Below are positions 49,676-59,014 of a DNA stretch of 64,000 bases, in pieces. The notes below the pieces were generated by a model that saw nothing but the letters and a program-made list of their open reading frames with translations, had not been told where the DNA came from and did not search any database. Position 1 is the first letter of the stretch, and each line of letters starts with the position of its first letter. Source of the stretch: Mycobacterium sp. (GTDB taxonomy: Bacteria; Actinomycetota; Actinomycetes; Mycobacteriales; Mycobacteriaceae). Where the stretch lies: assembly GCF_029961025.1 (NCBI RefSeq), contig NZ_JASBVP010000006.1, positions 186,001-250,000 of the forward strand, in the 5' to 3' direction. The translations under genes and the position numbers were made by a program.

Positions 49676-50002
49676 TTAAACCTTTTCCGCGTACGCCGAC
49701 CACTCGATGTCTGATGCCGTCAGGTTGCGACCGGTCGGTGCGACGTAGCGCCGCACGATCTGCTCCGGCCCGAGCTGCTCGATCAGCCGCCACCCGGATC
49801 CGGCGAGAAACTCCGCCACTTCCTCGGGCTGTAATCCGAAGTGCCACAGCTGTCGGCGCTGCCGCATTCGGCGGTAGAGCATGGGGGCGCCGTACAGGTT
49901 CGTCCCGTCGATGAAGTCGCGGCGCACGTAGGTGAACACCAGCCGGCTACCCGGCGCCACCGGACAGCGCCGCGGCGACGGCCACGGCGATGCCGGTAAC
50001 AC
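49676..50002 (-). pseudogene. C-terminal fragment of a SAM-dependent methyltransferase (Rv2751-like)
   Basis: The coherent part of this frame is about the last 85 residues: GSRLVFTYVRRDFIDGTNLY, GLQPEEVAEFLAGSGWRLIE and QIVRRYVAPTGRNLTASDIE. This is the C-terminal half of the class I methyltransferase family encoded at this position in H37Rv (Rv2751). The N-terminal SAM-binding half is absent. Upstream bases lead directly into the neighbouring monooxygenase gene with only 25 bases between. The first 15-20 residues of the frame are not family-like. This is therefore a deletion remnant. Confidence 0.65.
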
Positions 50003-50027
50003 GATGCGCCGGGCCCGGCACCGGCCG

Positions 50028-50342
50028 TCAGCGGCGCAGCTGTCCTTTGTCCGGGTCGCCGGCGGGGACGGGGGTCAGCGTCTTGATGTCCGGCGCGGCG
50101 GTGAGGTGCTCCCCGGTCTCCTTGAGCAGGCGGGTCAGGGCGGGAGCGGTGCTGTGAGCCTGGAGCGCCTCGGCATCGGCCCACTGCTCGACGAAGACGA
50201 AGGTGTTCCCCGATTCGTGCAGCGCGTAGAGCTGGCATCCCGGCTCGTTGTGGACGTCTTCGACGGTGCGGGTGAGGATGTCGCGGACGGTGTCGACGGA
50301 CTCGGGCTTGGCGGTCAGAGTGGCGACGACAACGACGGGCAT
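50028..50342 (-). CDS. Antibiotic biosynthesis monooxygenase (ABM) family protein
   Basis: From the ATG at 50342 the protein has 104 residues, equal to Rv2749. MPVVVVATLTAKPESVDTVR, VHNEPGCQLYALHESGNTFV and FVEQWADAEALQAHSTAPAL are typical of the dimeric ferredoxin-like ABM fold. Members act as cofactor-free monooxygenases or as small-molecule binders. The role here is unknown. GGAGG lies just upstream. The longer open frame from 50429 is not supported. Confidence 0.85.
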   Translation of the reverse strand: MPVVVVATLTAKPESVDTVRDILTRTVEDVHNEPGCQLYALHESGNTFVFVEQWADAEALQAHSTAPALTRLLKETGEHLTAAPDIKTLTPVPAGDPDKGQLRR

Positions 50343-50479
50343 GGGGGCCTCCTGAGGCTCTCTGGGGTAAACACCTGACGACTCGCACCCTACCCGGCGG
50401 CCCGGACACCGAAACGCGACCGGCTGCAATCAGTGTGGCAGATGATGCAGATGGTGTCTTTGCGATTAGGCTTGCCGGC

Positions 50480-52969
50480 ATGTCCAACAAGACCGCTATC
50501 CGATCAGGCCGATCCGGCGCCCGAAAAGCCCGGTCAAAGGGCATGTCGCGGGTCACCAGAGCGCGCCCGTCCGGGGGGCGGCGCAACCGGCCCCTGCCCG
50601 TTGCCACCGGGCTGGCGGCCGGCCAGGTCGCCCGCGGGGTGTGGCTGACCCTGGCACGGGGCGCCGGCACCGCGGCGCGCTCGATGGGCCGCGCCCGCGA
50701 CATCGAGCCCGCACACCGCCGCGACGGGATCGCGCTGACGCTGCTGGGCCTGGCCGTCCTGATCGCGGCGAGCTCGTGGTTCCACGCCGCCCGCCCGGCG
50801 GGGGCCTGGGTCGACACCCTGCTGCGGACGCTGATCGGCTCGGCAGTTGTGCTGCTCCCGGCGGTCGTCACCGTCGTTGCGGTGGTGCTGATGCGCACCG
50901 CACCCGATCCCGAGGCCCGCCCGCGGCTAATCCTCGGAGCGGTGATGATCGCGCTTCCCACGCTGGGGCTGTGGCACCTGTGGGCGGGATCCCCCGACAC
51001 CCCGGACGCACGTCGCCGCGGCGGGGGGTTTCTCGGTTTCGCCATCGGGGGACCGCTCGCCGACGGGTTGACAGCGTGGATAGCCGCGCCGCTGCTGTTG
51101 ATCGGGGCGCTGTTCGGGGTGCTGCTGTTGACCCGGACCACGCTTCGCGAGGTGCCCGGCAAACTGCGCACCGTGTTGGGCACCGGGCTGCCGGCACGCC
51201 GTGGCCGGTTCTCGCTATTCTTCGGGACCGGCGCGCAGCGCCCCGGCGCCGTCGACGATGCCGAGGATATTGCCGCCGAGGACTTCTCCGACGGCTACTA
51301 CGACGACCCGGCGTACTTCCCCGGTGACGGGGCATGGGACCGGCCCGGCGAGCAGGCCCCGGGCACGGACGACACCGCCACGGTCGCAGAGCCCGCCGGC
51401 ACGCGCCCTCGCCGGCGCGCTGCCCCAGCCGCACGCGCGCTTGACCAACCGGCGTCGGACCGGGTCGTCGATGGGCCCTACACCTTGCCGTCGCTCGACC
51501 TGTTGATCCCGGGCGACCCGCCCAAGAGACGCAGCGCCGCGAACAGCCACATGGTCGGCGCCATCAACGAGGTGCTCGCCCAATTCAAGGTCGACGCGGC
51601 CGTCACCGCCTGCACTCGCGGGCCGACCGTCACCCGTTACGAGGTCGAGCTGGGGCCCGGTGTCAAGGTGGAGAAAATCACCGCGCTGCACCGCAATATC
51701 GCCTACGCGGTGGCCACCGAGAGCGTGCGAATGCTGGCACCGATCCCCGGTAAATCCGCGGTCGGCATCGAGGTGCCCAACACCGATCGCGAGATGGTGC
51801 GGCTGGCCGATGTGCTCACCGCGCCGTCCACCCGCCGCGACCACCACCCGTTGGTGATCGGGCTGGGCAAGGACATCGAGGGCGACTTCATCTCGGCGAA
51901 CCTGGCCAAGATGCCGCACTTGCTGGTCGCGGGTTCCACCGGCTCGGGCAAGTCCAGCTTCGTCAACTCGATGCTGGTGTCGCTGCTGACCCGGGCCACC
52001 CCCGAAGAGGTCAGGATGATCCTGATCGACCCGAAGATGGTGGAACTGACACCGTATGAAGGCATCCCGCATCTGATCACCCCGATCATCACCCAGCCGA
52101 AGAAGGCGGCGGCCGCGCTGGCGTGGCTGGTCGACGAGATGGAGCAGCGCTACCAGGACATGCAGGCGTCACGGGTGCGCCACATCGACGACTTCAACGA
52201 CAAGGTGCGCTCCGGTGAGATCACCGCACCGCTGGGCAGTCAGCGCGAATACCGTCCCTACCCCTACGTGGTGGCCATCGTCGACGAGTTGGCCGATCTG
52301 ATGATGACCGCCCCCCGCGATGTCGAGGACGCGATCGTGCGGATCACCCAAAAGGCCCGCGCCGCGGGCATTCATCTGGTGCTGGCCACCCAGCGGCCGT
52401 CGGTGGACGTGGTGACCGGGCTGATCAAGACCAACGTGCCCTCGCGGCTGGCGTTCGCGACCTCGTCGCTCACCGACAGCCGGGTGATCCTCGATCAGGC
52501 GGGCGCGGAAAAGCTGATCGGCATGGGCGACGGGCTGTTTCTGCCGATGGGCGCGAGCAAGCCGATCCGGCTGCAGGGGGCGTTCATCACCGACGAGGAG
52601 ATCCACGCCGTCGTCACCGCCTGCAAGGAGCAGGCCGAACCCGAATACACCGAGGGTGTCACCGCCGCCAAGCCCACCGGCGAACGCCGGGACGTCGACC
52701 CGGACATCGGCGAGGACATGGAGCTGTTCCTGCAGGCCGTAGAGCTGGTGGTCTCCAGTCAGTTCGGCTCCACCTCGATGCTGCAGCGCAAGCTTCGCGT
52801 CGGGTTCGCCAAGGCCGGCCGGCTGATGGATCTGATGGAAACCCGCGGCATCGTCGGACCGTCGGAGGGATCCAAAGCACGCGAGGTGCTGGTCAAACCC
52901 GACGAGCTGGCGGCGACGCTGGCCGCGATCAGGGGTATCGACGCCGCGGCGGGCGCCGGTTCGCGGTAG
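50480..52969 (+). CDS. ftsK: DNA translocase FtsK
   Basis: From the ATG at 50480 the protein has 829 residues. Basic N-terminal tail; four hydrophobic segments between about 95 and 240 (ALTLLGLAVLIAASSWF and others); an acidic/proline linker to about 330; the motor domain with GSTGSGKSSFVNSMLVSLL, ILIDPKMVELTPYEGIPHLI and the Walker B region VAIVDELADLMM; and a C-terminal gamma winged helix (LQRKLRVGFAKAGRLMDLME) that reads oriented KOPS-type sites. It pumps DNA at the septum and assists dimer resolution. An in-frame GTG at 50435 would extend it. The ATG gives the usual SNKTAIRSG start. Confidence 0.95.
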   Translation: MSNKTAIRSGRSGARKARSKGMSRVTRARPSGGRRNRPLPVATGLAAGQVARGVWLTLARGAGTAARSMGRARDIEPAHRRDGIALTLLGLAVLIAASSWFHAARPAGAWVDTLLRTLIGSAVVLLPAVVTVVAVVLMRTAPDPEARPRLILGAVMIALPTLGLWHLWAGSPDTPDARRRGGGFLGFAIGGPLADGLTAWIAAPLLLIGALFGVLLLTRTTLREVPGKLRTVLGTGLPARRGRFSLFFGTGAQRPGAVDDAEDIAAEDFSDGYYDDPAYFPGDGAWDRPGEQAPGTDDTATVAEPAGTRPRRRAAPAARALDQPASDRVVDGPYTLPSLDLLIPGDPPKRRSAANSHMVGAINEVLAQFKVDAAVTACTRGPTVTRYEVELGPGVKVEKITALHRNIAYAVATESVRMLAPIPGKSAVGIEVPNTDREMVRLADVLTAPSTRRDHHPLVIGLGKDIEGDFISANLAKMPHLLVAGSTGSGKSSFVNSMLVSLLTRATPEEVRMILIDPKMVELTPYEGIPHLITPIITQPKKAAAALAWLVDEMEQRYQDMQASRVRHIDDFNDKVRSGEITAPLGSQREYRPYPYVVAIVDELADLMMTAPRDVEDAIVRITQKARAAGIHLVLATQRPSVDVVTGLIKTNVPSRLAFATSSLTDSRVILDQAGAEKLIGMGDGLFLPMGASKPIRLQGAFITDEEIHAVVTACKEQAEPEYTEGVTAAKPTGERRDVDPDIGEDMELFLQAVELVVSSQFGSTSMLQRKLRVGFAKAGRLMDLMETRGIVGPSEGSKAREVLVKPDELAATLAAIRGIDAAAGAGSR

Positions 52970-52983
52970 CGACCGACGGGCGT

Positions 52984-54060
52984 TCAGGCGTCGATGACCA
53001 CGCGGTCGCCGTTGGCCCGCGACACGCACACGAGCATCTCGCCCTCGCCCTCCGCGATGCGTCCGCGGCGATCGACCGCCCCGGCCAGCACCTTGACCTT
53101 GCAGGTGCCGCAGAACCCTTGTTGGCACGAATAGCGGGTCGCCGGGTTGTGGTCGAGCATGACGGCCAGCGCCGAGCGGTTCGACGGCACGGCGAGCACC
53201 CGCCGCGAACGCGCGAGCACCAGCTCGAACGGGGCACCGTCGATGACCGGCGGCGGTCCGAACCGCTCGTAGTGCAGCGGCGCGTCGGCGTGGCTGCCGC
53301 GCAGGGCGCGCACCGACTCGAGCATGCCGGCCGGTCCGCAGACGTACACCGCCGTGGTCGGCCCGGCGTCGGCGAGCAGGTCGGCTGCGGTGGGAATTCG
53401 GCCGCGCTCGTCATCGGCCCAGACCGTCACCCGATCCGGTGCTACCGCCACCACCTCGTCGAGCAGCGGCATGTATTCCCGGCTGCGTCCGGCGTAGACC
53501 GCGCGCCAGTCGATTCCGTGGCGGTGCGCCAGCTGAATCATGGGCAGGATCGGCGTGACCCCGATGCCGCCGATCACGAACAACACGTCGTCCTCGTCGG
53601 TGACGAGGTAAAAGGCGTTGCGGGGACCTTCGAAAACCAGGGTGTCGCCCACGCCGACGGTGTCGTGCATCTCGATCGAGCCGCCGCCGCCGTCGGCGAT
53701 GCGGCGCACCGCGATGCGGTAGTCGGTGCGCCGCCCGGGCGGGCCGCACAGCGAGTACTGCCGACGCCGGCCCGAGGGCAGCCGGACATCGATGTGTGCG
53801 CCGGGCGTCCAGGACGGCAGCAATCCCCCGTGCGGGTCGGCCAGTGTCAGCGCCACCACGTCGGGTGCGAGCAGTTCGCGCTTGGTGACCACCGCGCTGA
53901 TCGTGTGTGACACCGGGGTGACCCGCGAGGGCCTCCAGCGGGAGAGCGAGGCCAAGCCGCCGAAGAGCACACCCACACCCCAAAACGCGGTGAGAACGCG
54001 ATCGTGTTTGCGGCGACCGTAGAGGTCGGCGGGCCTGCTGCTCCAAATAGTCTGTGACAC
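52984..54060 (-). CDS. Flavin/[2Fe-2S] oxygenase reductase (PDR-type)
   Basis: From the GTG at 54060 the protein has 358 residues. About 45 residues of leader with a short hydrophobic part (FWGVGVLFGGLASL) precede the flavin domain (RRQYSLCGPPGRRTDYRIAV), the NAD domain (FVIGGIGVTPILPMIQLA, then VYVCGPAGMLESVRAL), and a C-terminal plant-type [2Fe-2S] domain with SCQQGFCGTCKVKVLAG and a final cysteine in LVCVSR. This is the phthalate dioxygenase reductase layout, which passes electrons from NAD(P)H to an oxygenase. It is the third gene of the operon with a diiron-like protein and an acyl ligase-reductase, so its natural partner may be the gene just upstream. Confidence 0.88.
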   Translation of the reverse strand: MSQTIWSSRPADLYGRRKHDRVLTAFWGVGVLFGGLASLSRWRPSRVTPVSHTISAVVTKRELLAPDVVALTLADPHGGLLPSWTPGAHIDVRLPSGRRRQYSLCGPPGRRTDYRIAVRRIADGGGGSIEMHDTVGVGDTLVFEGPRNAFYLVTDEDDVLFVIGGIGVTPILPMIQLAHRHGIDWRAVYAGRSREYMPLLDEVVAVAPDRVTVWADDERGRIPTAADLLADAGPTTAVYVCGPAGMLESVRALRGSHADAPLHYERFGPPPVIDGAPFELVLARSRRVLAVPSNRSALAVMLDHNPATRYSCQQGFCGTCKVKVLAGAVDRRGRIAEGEGEMLVCVSRANGDRVVIDA

Positions 54061-54101
54061 AGGTGCTCTCCGAGTCCTTCCCACGGTGCTCAGCACGGCG
54101 T

Positions 54102-55010
54102 TCAGTGAGATGCGCGAGCGGCAGGGGAGCGGGCCAGGTAGTCGACCGCGCGTCCGACCCCGCCCAGCCGAGACGGATGGAAACCCGGCCGGTAGTAGGC
54201 GGCGATGACCCGCAGGAACCGTACCGGCCCGGGCACCAAACCCCGGCGCGCCGCATCGAGGTAGTCCCGCCAGCGTGGCGTGGTTCCCGGCGGCAGGTGC
54301 GGGTCGACCGAGTACATGAACCGCACGCCGCGTATCCACAACCACAGCAGCGCCGGGGTCACCAGCAGCTGGGTGCGCGCGCGGCGCCAGTATCCGGCCC
54401 GCAGATGCTTCATGGTGTCGAAGGCGACGGCCTTGTGTTCCACCTCCTCGGCGCCGTGCCAGCGCAGCAGGTCCAGCATCACCGGGTCGGCGCCGAGGGA
54501 GTCCAGCTGCGGGGTGTCGAGGATCCAGTCACCCAGGATGGCGGTGTAATGCTCGATGGCCGCCACGATCGACACCTGTTCTGCCAGCCACTTCTGGCGT
54601 CGTCGCGGGCCCCATCGGGGCCGCTCGCCGAGCAGCTTGTCGAACAGCCAGCGAATCTGGTCGGTAAACGGTGTCACGTCGATGCCCTGGGCCGCGAAGT
54701 GCCCGAGCACACCGGCGTGCGCCCGGGAATGCATGGCCTCCTGGCTGATGAATCCCTGCACGTCCAGCCTCAGCTGGTCGTCCTGGATCAGCGGCAGCGC
54801 CGTCGTGAATACCTCGACGATCCACTTTTCGCCCGCCGGCAGCAGCAGGTGCAGGACATTGCAGAAATGGGTGGCGAAGGGCTCGTTGGGCACGTAGTAG
54901 AACGGCAGCGTCGCCCAGTCGAACTCGACGTCGCGCGCCTGCAGGACGATCCGCTCGTGATCCAGCGGCGCGTCGTGCGGTCCGGCTGCCCGGTCATCGA
55001 CGCTGAACAT
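54102..55010 (-). CDS. Predicted metal-dependent hydrolase (PF10118-like, diiron type)
   Basis: The 302-residue protein has the conserved helices of the PF10118 metal-dependent hydrolase family: FVPNEP-like YVPNEPFATHFCNVL, GFISQEAMHSRAHAGVL, VAAIEHYTAILGDWIL and LRWHGAEEVEHKAVAFD. The repeated E-x-x-H pattern (QEAMHSRAH, EEVEHK) suggests a four-helix ferritin-like diiron centre rather than a hydrolase. Activity is not known. It lies 18 bases after the FAAL-ACP-reductase gene and 41 bases before the [2Fe-2S] reductase, consistent with an electron-dependent oxidation of an acyl-derived aldehyde or alcohol. That step is inference. Confidence 0.78.
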   Translation of the reverse strand: MFSVDDRAAGPHDAPLDHERIVLQARDVEFDWATLPFYYVPNEPFATHFCNVLHLLLPAGEKWIVEVFTTALPLIQDDQLRLDVQGFISQEAMHSRAHAGVLGHFAAQGIDVTPFTDQIRWLFDKLLGERPRWGPRRRQKWLAEQVSIVAAIEHYTAILGDWILDTPQLDSLGADPVMLDLLRWHGAEEVEHKAVAFDTMKHLRAGYWRRARTQLLVTPALLWLWIRGVRFMYSVDPHLPPGTTPRWRDYLDAARRGLVPGPVRFLRVIAAYYRPGFHPSRLGGVGRAVDYLARSPAARASH

Positions 55011-55028
55011 GGTGAACCCCCGCAGTCG

Positions 55029-58000
55029 CTAGGCGATGCATTGTGCCTCCGTCTCAGCCTCGGTGATCAGCCGCTCGCTGCGCAAGAACCGGACCAGGGC
55101 GTCGACGGTGGTGGTCAGCGCCGGCTCGTGCAGCCGGACACCGGCCAGCGCGCGCGCGTTCCGGTACCGGGTGTTGTCGTAGCGCTTGTCCCGCATCGCC
55201 GCGATCCGCTCGGCCGAGCGGGTGAGGAAATCGACGAGGGGATAAAGCGGATCCCGCGGGGTGCAGCGGCGGTCTAACTGCTCGGCGAAGGACGGGATGT
55301 CGTGGTAGGTGAACCGGTAGCCGTGGCGTTCCGCCAGAATCCGGGTGATATCCATCAGGTTGTAGTAGTTATCCGCGGTCATATTGAACACCGCCGCGCA
55401 GCCGGCGTCCTCGTTCGGTAGGCCCATCAGCGCGACGATGTGATCGGCGATCAGGTCCGCCGGCAGCAGGCTGATTTGATTGTGGGCGTTGACGGCCAGG
55501 CCGTGCTCGATCATGAACGCCATGAGGCGCACATAGATATCGTCGCGGCTGCCGTAGCCCGCGCTGGTGGGGGAGATGAGCGAGGGCCGGTAGATGCGCA
55601 CATCCAGTCCGCAACGGGCCGCGGCCCGCGCCAGTTGTTCGGCGACCCATTTGGTCTGCGAGTAGCCGAAGTCCAGGCCCGCCATCTCCTCATTGGCATC
55701 CCACTCGCCGACCACCGGCTTGGTGCTCCAGCCGTAGATGAAGGTGCTGGAGACCAGGTGGAAGGTCTTGCGGTGCGCGGTCATGGCCAGGCGCAAAAGC
55801 TCCCGGGTGCCGGCCACGTTGGTGGGCCGCAGGGCATCGTAGGTGCGGACGTAGTTGACCAGGGCGCCGTTGTGGACGACGGCGTCGACGCGCCGGGCCA
55901 GTCGCTGAAACGCCTCTTCGCCGATCCCCAGGCAGGGCTCGGCCAGGTCCCCGCAGATCACCCGCACCCGCGCGCGGACCTCGGCGTCCAGGGCCGGGGA
56001 CCACAGCCGGGCCCGCCGCAGCGCGGCGAGGATCCGGTCCAGCCCGTGGGCCGCGTCGGTGGCGCGCACCAGCGTGTGGAGCGTGTCGGAGGTCCGCCCG
56101 AGCAGGCCGTCGAGCAGGAACGGCCCCAGGAACCCGGTCGCGCCGGTCAGCAGGATGTCGCCGCGTTGGTGTGTTGGCGCCGGCGGAAGCGCCGGCAGGG
56201 CCAGTTGCGCGTCGGCGCGCATCCGACCGGTTTCGTATGCCTGGTAGTCGGCGGAAATCCGATTCAGCGCGCGGCGCAGGGCGTGCAGCGGTCGCCCCGA
56301 CCCCTCGCCGAACTGGCGCACCAGCCGGAAGAATTCGGCGACCGTCAGCCGCTGCAGCAGGCGGGTATCGACATCCTCGGCCAGCTCGGCCGCGCCATGC
56401 TCGGCCAGCAGCGCCTTCAGGTCGGCGCGCAGCTCGGCCAGGGACAGTGAGTCGATGCCCAGGTCCGCAAAGGAGCAGTTCTCGTCTCCGTCCAGGTCGT
56501 AGCTTTCGATGAGATAACCGAAGCGTTGCAGCGGATCCGCCGCGGTGTCCCGGTCCCGCTGGGTCCGCCGGGTCATCGGATTAGTCCAGCTCGCCAGCAC
56601 GGGCAGCTGGGCCTCCAGCCAGAGCCGGCGGGTGTGGGCACGCTGGATCTTCCCCGAGGTGGTCTTGGGAATGCTGTGCGGCGGCGCCAACACGATGGTA
56701 TGCGGGTCGATATGGCAGTGTCTGCGGATGGCGCGCGCCAGGGCCGCGGCGTTCGGGAGGGCCCGCCCGTTGCGCACCTCGGCGACCACCACCAGCGCTT
56801 CCTGCTCGTCGCGCTCGACCGAGAAGGCGGCGACGCAGCCGTCACGCACCTGCTCGGCCGAGCGTTCCACGACGGCCTCGATGTCCGAGGGGTAGCAGTT
56901 GACGCCGCGGACGATGATCAGATCCTTGCTGCGCCCGCAGACGAACAACTCGCCCTCGTGCAGGAAGCCGAGATCCCCGGTGCGCAGGTAGCCGTGCTCG
57001 TCGTCGCCGACGATGCGGGCGTGGAAGGTCCGCGCGCTAAGCCCGGGCCGGCGCCAGTAGCCGCGCCCTTTGGAGGGTCCGTCCACCCAAATCTCGCCGA
57101 TGCGGCCCTCGCCCAGATCGTGCCCCGACGAGGGGTCGACGATGCGCACCACGTTTCCGGCGGCGGGTTTGCCGCAGCTCACAACCGCGGCCTGATTCCC
57201 GTTGTGCGGCACGGCTTTTTCGACCTGCACAACGGTGCGCTCCAACGCTCGCTTGTTCAAAGCCAGGGTTTGGCGCCCGCCGATGGACACGATCAGGGTG
57301 TTTTCGGCCAAACCGAAGGCGCCGGTCAGCGCGTCGGGCCGCAGACCGTAGGGAGCGAAGCGCTTCCGGAAGCGGGCGAACGTCGTATCCCGTAGCGGCT
57401 CTGCCCCGACGATGATGCTGTCCAGACTGCTCAGGTCGACTCCGTCCAGCTCGGACTCGGGGAGCTTGTCCTCGCGCAGGCAGTACTCCAGGGCAAAGTT
57501 CGGCGCGGGCGTGTGGGTGGCGCGCACGTCGCTGATGAGCCGCAGCCAGGCCGATGGCCGCTGCAGGAAATCGACCGGCGACATCGCGTGGGTAGTGCCG
57601 CCTTTTACCAACACGAACAGGTATGCCGAGATCAAGCCCATGTCGTGGTGCTGGGGGAGCCAGCTGACGCAGACTTCCTTGCCGGTGAAGGCGGAGCCGT
57701 TGGCGATGACGTTGGCGTGGCTGACGATCACGCCCCTGGGATCGCCGGTGGAGCCGGAGGTGTACTGCAAAAACAGCACCGGGCCTGGGGTGTCCGCGAC
57801 GGGGACGCCGCCGAAGTCCTGCGTGCCGTCGGTGGCGAACCAGGGCAGCTCCGGGGGCGGCTCGGAGTCCGCCCACGGCGGCGCACCCCGTCGGTGACCG
57901 AGGAGCAGCCGGTAGTCGTACTCGAACTGTTTCGTGGACAGCACCGTTTTGGCCTGACAGTCGCGCGCGATGAAGCCGAGTTTGGCCAGCCCCGCATCGA

Positions 58001-58289
58001 ACGCCATGGGCACCGGCGGGCTGACGGGGACGGCGATCACCCCGAGGCGCGCGCACGCGACGAACGCCGCCACCATCTCCAGGCCCGGCGGGTAGACCAG
58101 CAGCGCGCGGTCGCCCGGCCGCAGGCCGGCTTCGGCGGACAAGCAGGCGGCCAGCTCACGCGTGCGTTCACTGAAGCTCCGGTAGGTGTAGTGCTCGAGT
58201 TCCCGACCGTCGACATCGACGAACCGGTACAGGGTCTGGTCGGGTCGTCGCGCTTCCCCCATCCGCAGGTAATCGATCAGCGTCGCCAT
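55029..58289 (-). CDS. Fatty-acyl-AMP ligase / ACP / thioester reductase fusion
   Basis: From the ATG at 58289 (GGAGGG upstream) the protein has 1,086 residues. Residues 1-580 form an adenylating domain: LFLQYTSGSTGDPRGVIV near 170-187, SWLPQHHDMGLISAYLFVLV, GAFGLAENTL, YLRTGDLGFLHEGELFVCGR and SKDLIIVRGVNCYPSDIE. It is closer to FAAL than to CoA ligases by its HDMGLI and MSPVDFLQRP text. A carrier domain with FADLGIDSLSLAEL (Ser near 613) follows. A reductase domain starts near 710 (ILLTGATGFLGPFLLDGLLG) with a YSQTKWVAEQL motif. It should load a fatty acid onto the carrier and release it as an aldehyde with NADPH. Not seen at this site in H37Rv. Confidence 0.88.
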   Translation of the reverse strand: MATLIDYLRMGEARRPDQTLYRFVDVDGRELEHYTYRSFSERTRELAACLSAEAGLRPGDRALLVYPPGLEMVAAFVACARLGVIAVPVSPPVPMAFDAGLAKLGFIARDCQAKTVLSTKQFEYDYRLLLGHRRGAPPWADSEPPPELPWFATDGTQDFGGVPVADTPGPVLFLQYTSGSTGDPRGVIVSHANVIANGSAFTGKEVCVSWLPQHHDMGLISAYLFVLVKGGTTHAMSPVDFLQRPSAWLRLISDVRATHTPAPNFALEYCLREDKLPESELDGVDLSSLDSIIVGAEPLRDTTFARFRKRFAPYGLRPDALTGAFGLAENTLIVSIGGRQTLALNKRALERTVVQVEKAVPHNGNQAAVVSCGKPAAGNVVRIVDPSSGHDLGEGRIGEIWVDGPSKGRGYWRRPGLSARTFHARIVGDDEHGYLRTGDLGFLHEGELFVCGRSKDLIIVRGVNCYPSDIEAVVERSAEQVRDGCVAAFSVERDEQEALVVVAEVRNGRALPNAAALARAIRRHCHIDPHTIVLAPPHSIPKTTSGKIQRAHTRRLWLEAQLPVLASWTNPMTRRTQRDRDTAADPLQRFGYLIESYDLDGDENCSFADLGIDSLSLAELRADLKALLAEHGAAELAEDVDTRLLQRLTVAEFFRLVRQFGEGSGRPLHALRRALNRISADYQAYETGRMRADAQLALPALPPAPTHQRGDILLTGATGFLGPFLLDGLLGRTSDTLHTLVRATDAAHGLDRILAALRRARLWSPALDAEVRARVRVICGDLAEPCLGIGEEAFQRLARRVDAVVHNGALVNYVRTYDALRPTNVAGTRELLRLAMTAHRKTFHLVSSTFIYGWSTKPVVGEWDANEEMAGLDFGYSQTKWVAEQLARAAARCGLDVRIYRPSLISPTSAGYGSRDDIYVRLMAFMIEHGLAVNAHNQISLLPADLIADHIVALMGLPNEDAGCAAVFNMTADNYYNLMDITRILAERHGYRFTYHDIPSFAEQLDRRCTPRDPLYPLVDFLTRSAERIAAMRDKRYDNTRYRNARALAGVRLHEPALTTTVDALVRFLRSERLITEAETEAQCIA

Positions 58290-58418
58290 CGCAGTCCCTC
58301 CCACCGTCGAGCCGGTATGAGCCGAAATCAACCAAACAACATCTTTCGCGGTAAAGCCGATAGTAGGCTGTGTGCCGATATCAAGCAAAGTTATATACGC
58401 CATTTCTATGCTCCGCAT

Positions 58419-58896
58419 GATAGTCTCATTTAACCGACTTAGCTACGAACGATGAGGTCCTGTTCTGCGCTTACAGGTCGATCGTTCGAAGGCGTGCACG
58501 TGTTGGTTTCCATATCTCCGTAAATACGACGATCAGTACCTCAGTACTGGACTTCAGGCGCGTTTTGCTACTGATTTCCGTAGCCACTGTGATACTGATG
58601 CCCGTATATCCGTAGGAGTGTATTTCCTGATTGCACACGGTTATTTCGCTACCTATTGGGTATTATTGGCAGGAAATACGACACTTTCTGCAAACAAAGG
58701 TTGAGGATATAATTGGCTTTTAATTCTTCTATGTTAGATTTTACAGCAATCCTATATGAGAGTTTTAAGATGCAAGTTTTAAGGTAAACTGCTATTGCCA
58801 TTGCTCCCGCAACGGGTCCGACGCCAAGGCGGGTGTTCCGATCACCGTCTTAATCGGGACCCACCACGTGAAGCGGTCGCAGACGGCGCCGACATT
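58419..58896. other. AT-rich gene-free stretch with inverted repeats
   Basis: These bases contrast with the rest of the window, being visibly much richer in A and T, especially 58650-58790. No frame gives protein-like text. A perfect 10-base inverted repeat, GTATTTCCTG (58620-58629) and CAGGAAATAC (58670-58679), flanks 40 bases. AGTAC / GTACT at 58535-58548 form another. The stretch separates the acyl-ligase operon from a small DNA-binding-like gene with direct repeats. The composition points to foreign DNA or a replication/partition-type site. Confidence 0.6.
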
Positions 58897-58985
58897 GCCA
58901 AGATTGCTGCCAAGATTGCTGCCAAGATTGCTGAGGTAATCTACCCTACTGCTACACTGATGTACTGACGTACTGACGTACTGAC
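58897..58985. repeat. Two sets of short direct repeats (12 bp x3 and 8 bp x3)
   Basis: GCCAAGATTGCT occurs three times without spacing at 58897-58932. GTACTGAC occurs three times without spacing at 58962-58985. Both sets are perfect. The second ends 29 bases before the start codon of the small gene at 59015. Phased short repeats directly upstream of a small basic protein gene are characteristic of plasmid partition sites and autoregulated operators. Confidence 0.85.
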
Positions 58986-59014
58986 CTGCGATACGCACGG
59001 CAGGAGGTTCCGCG

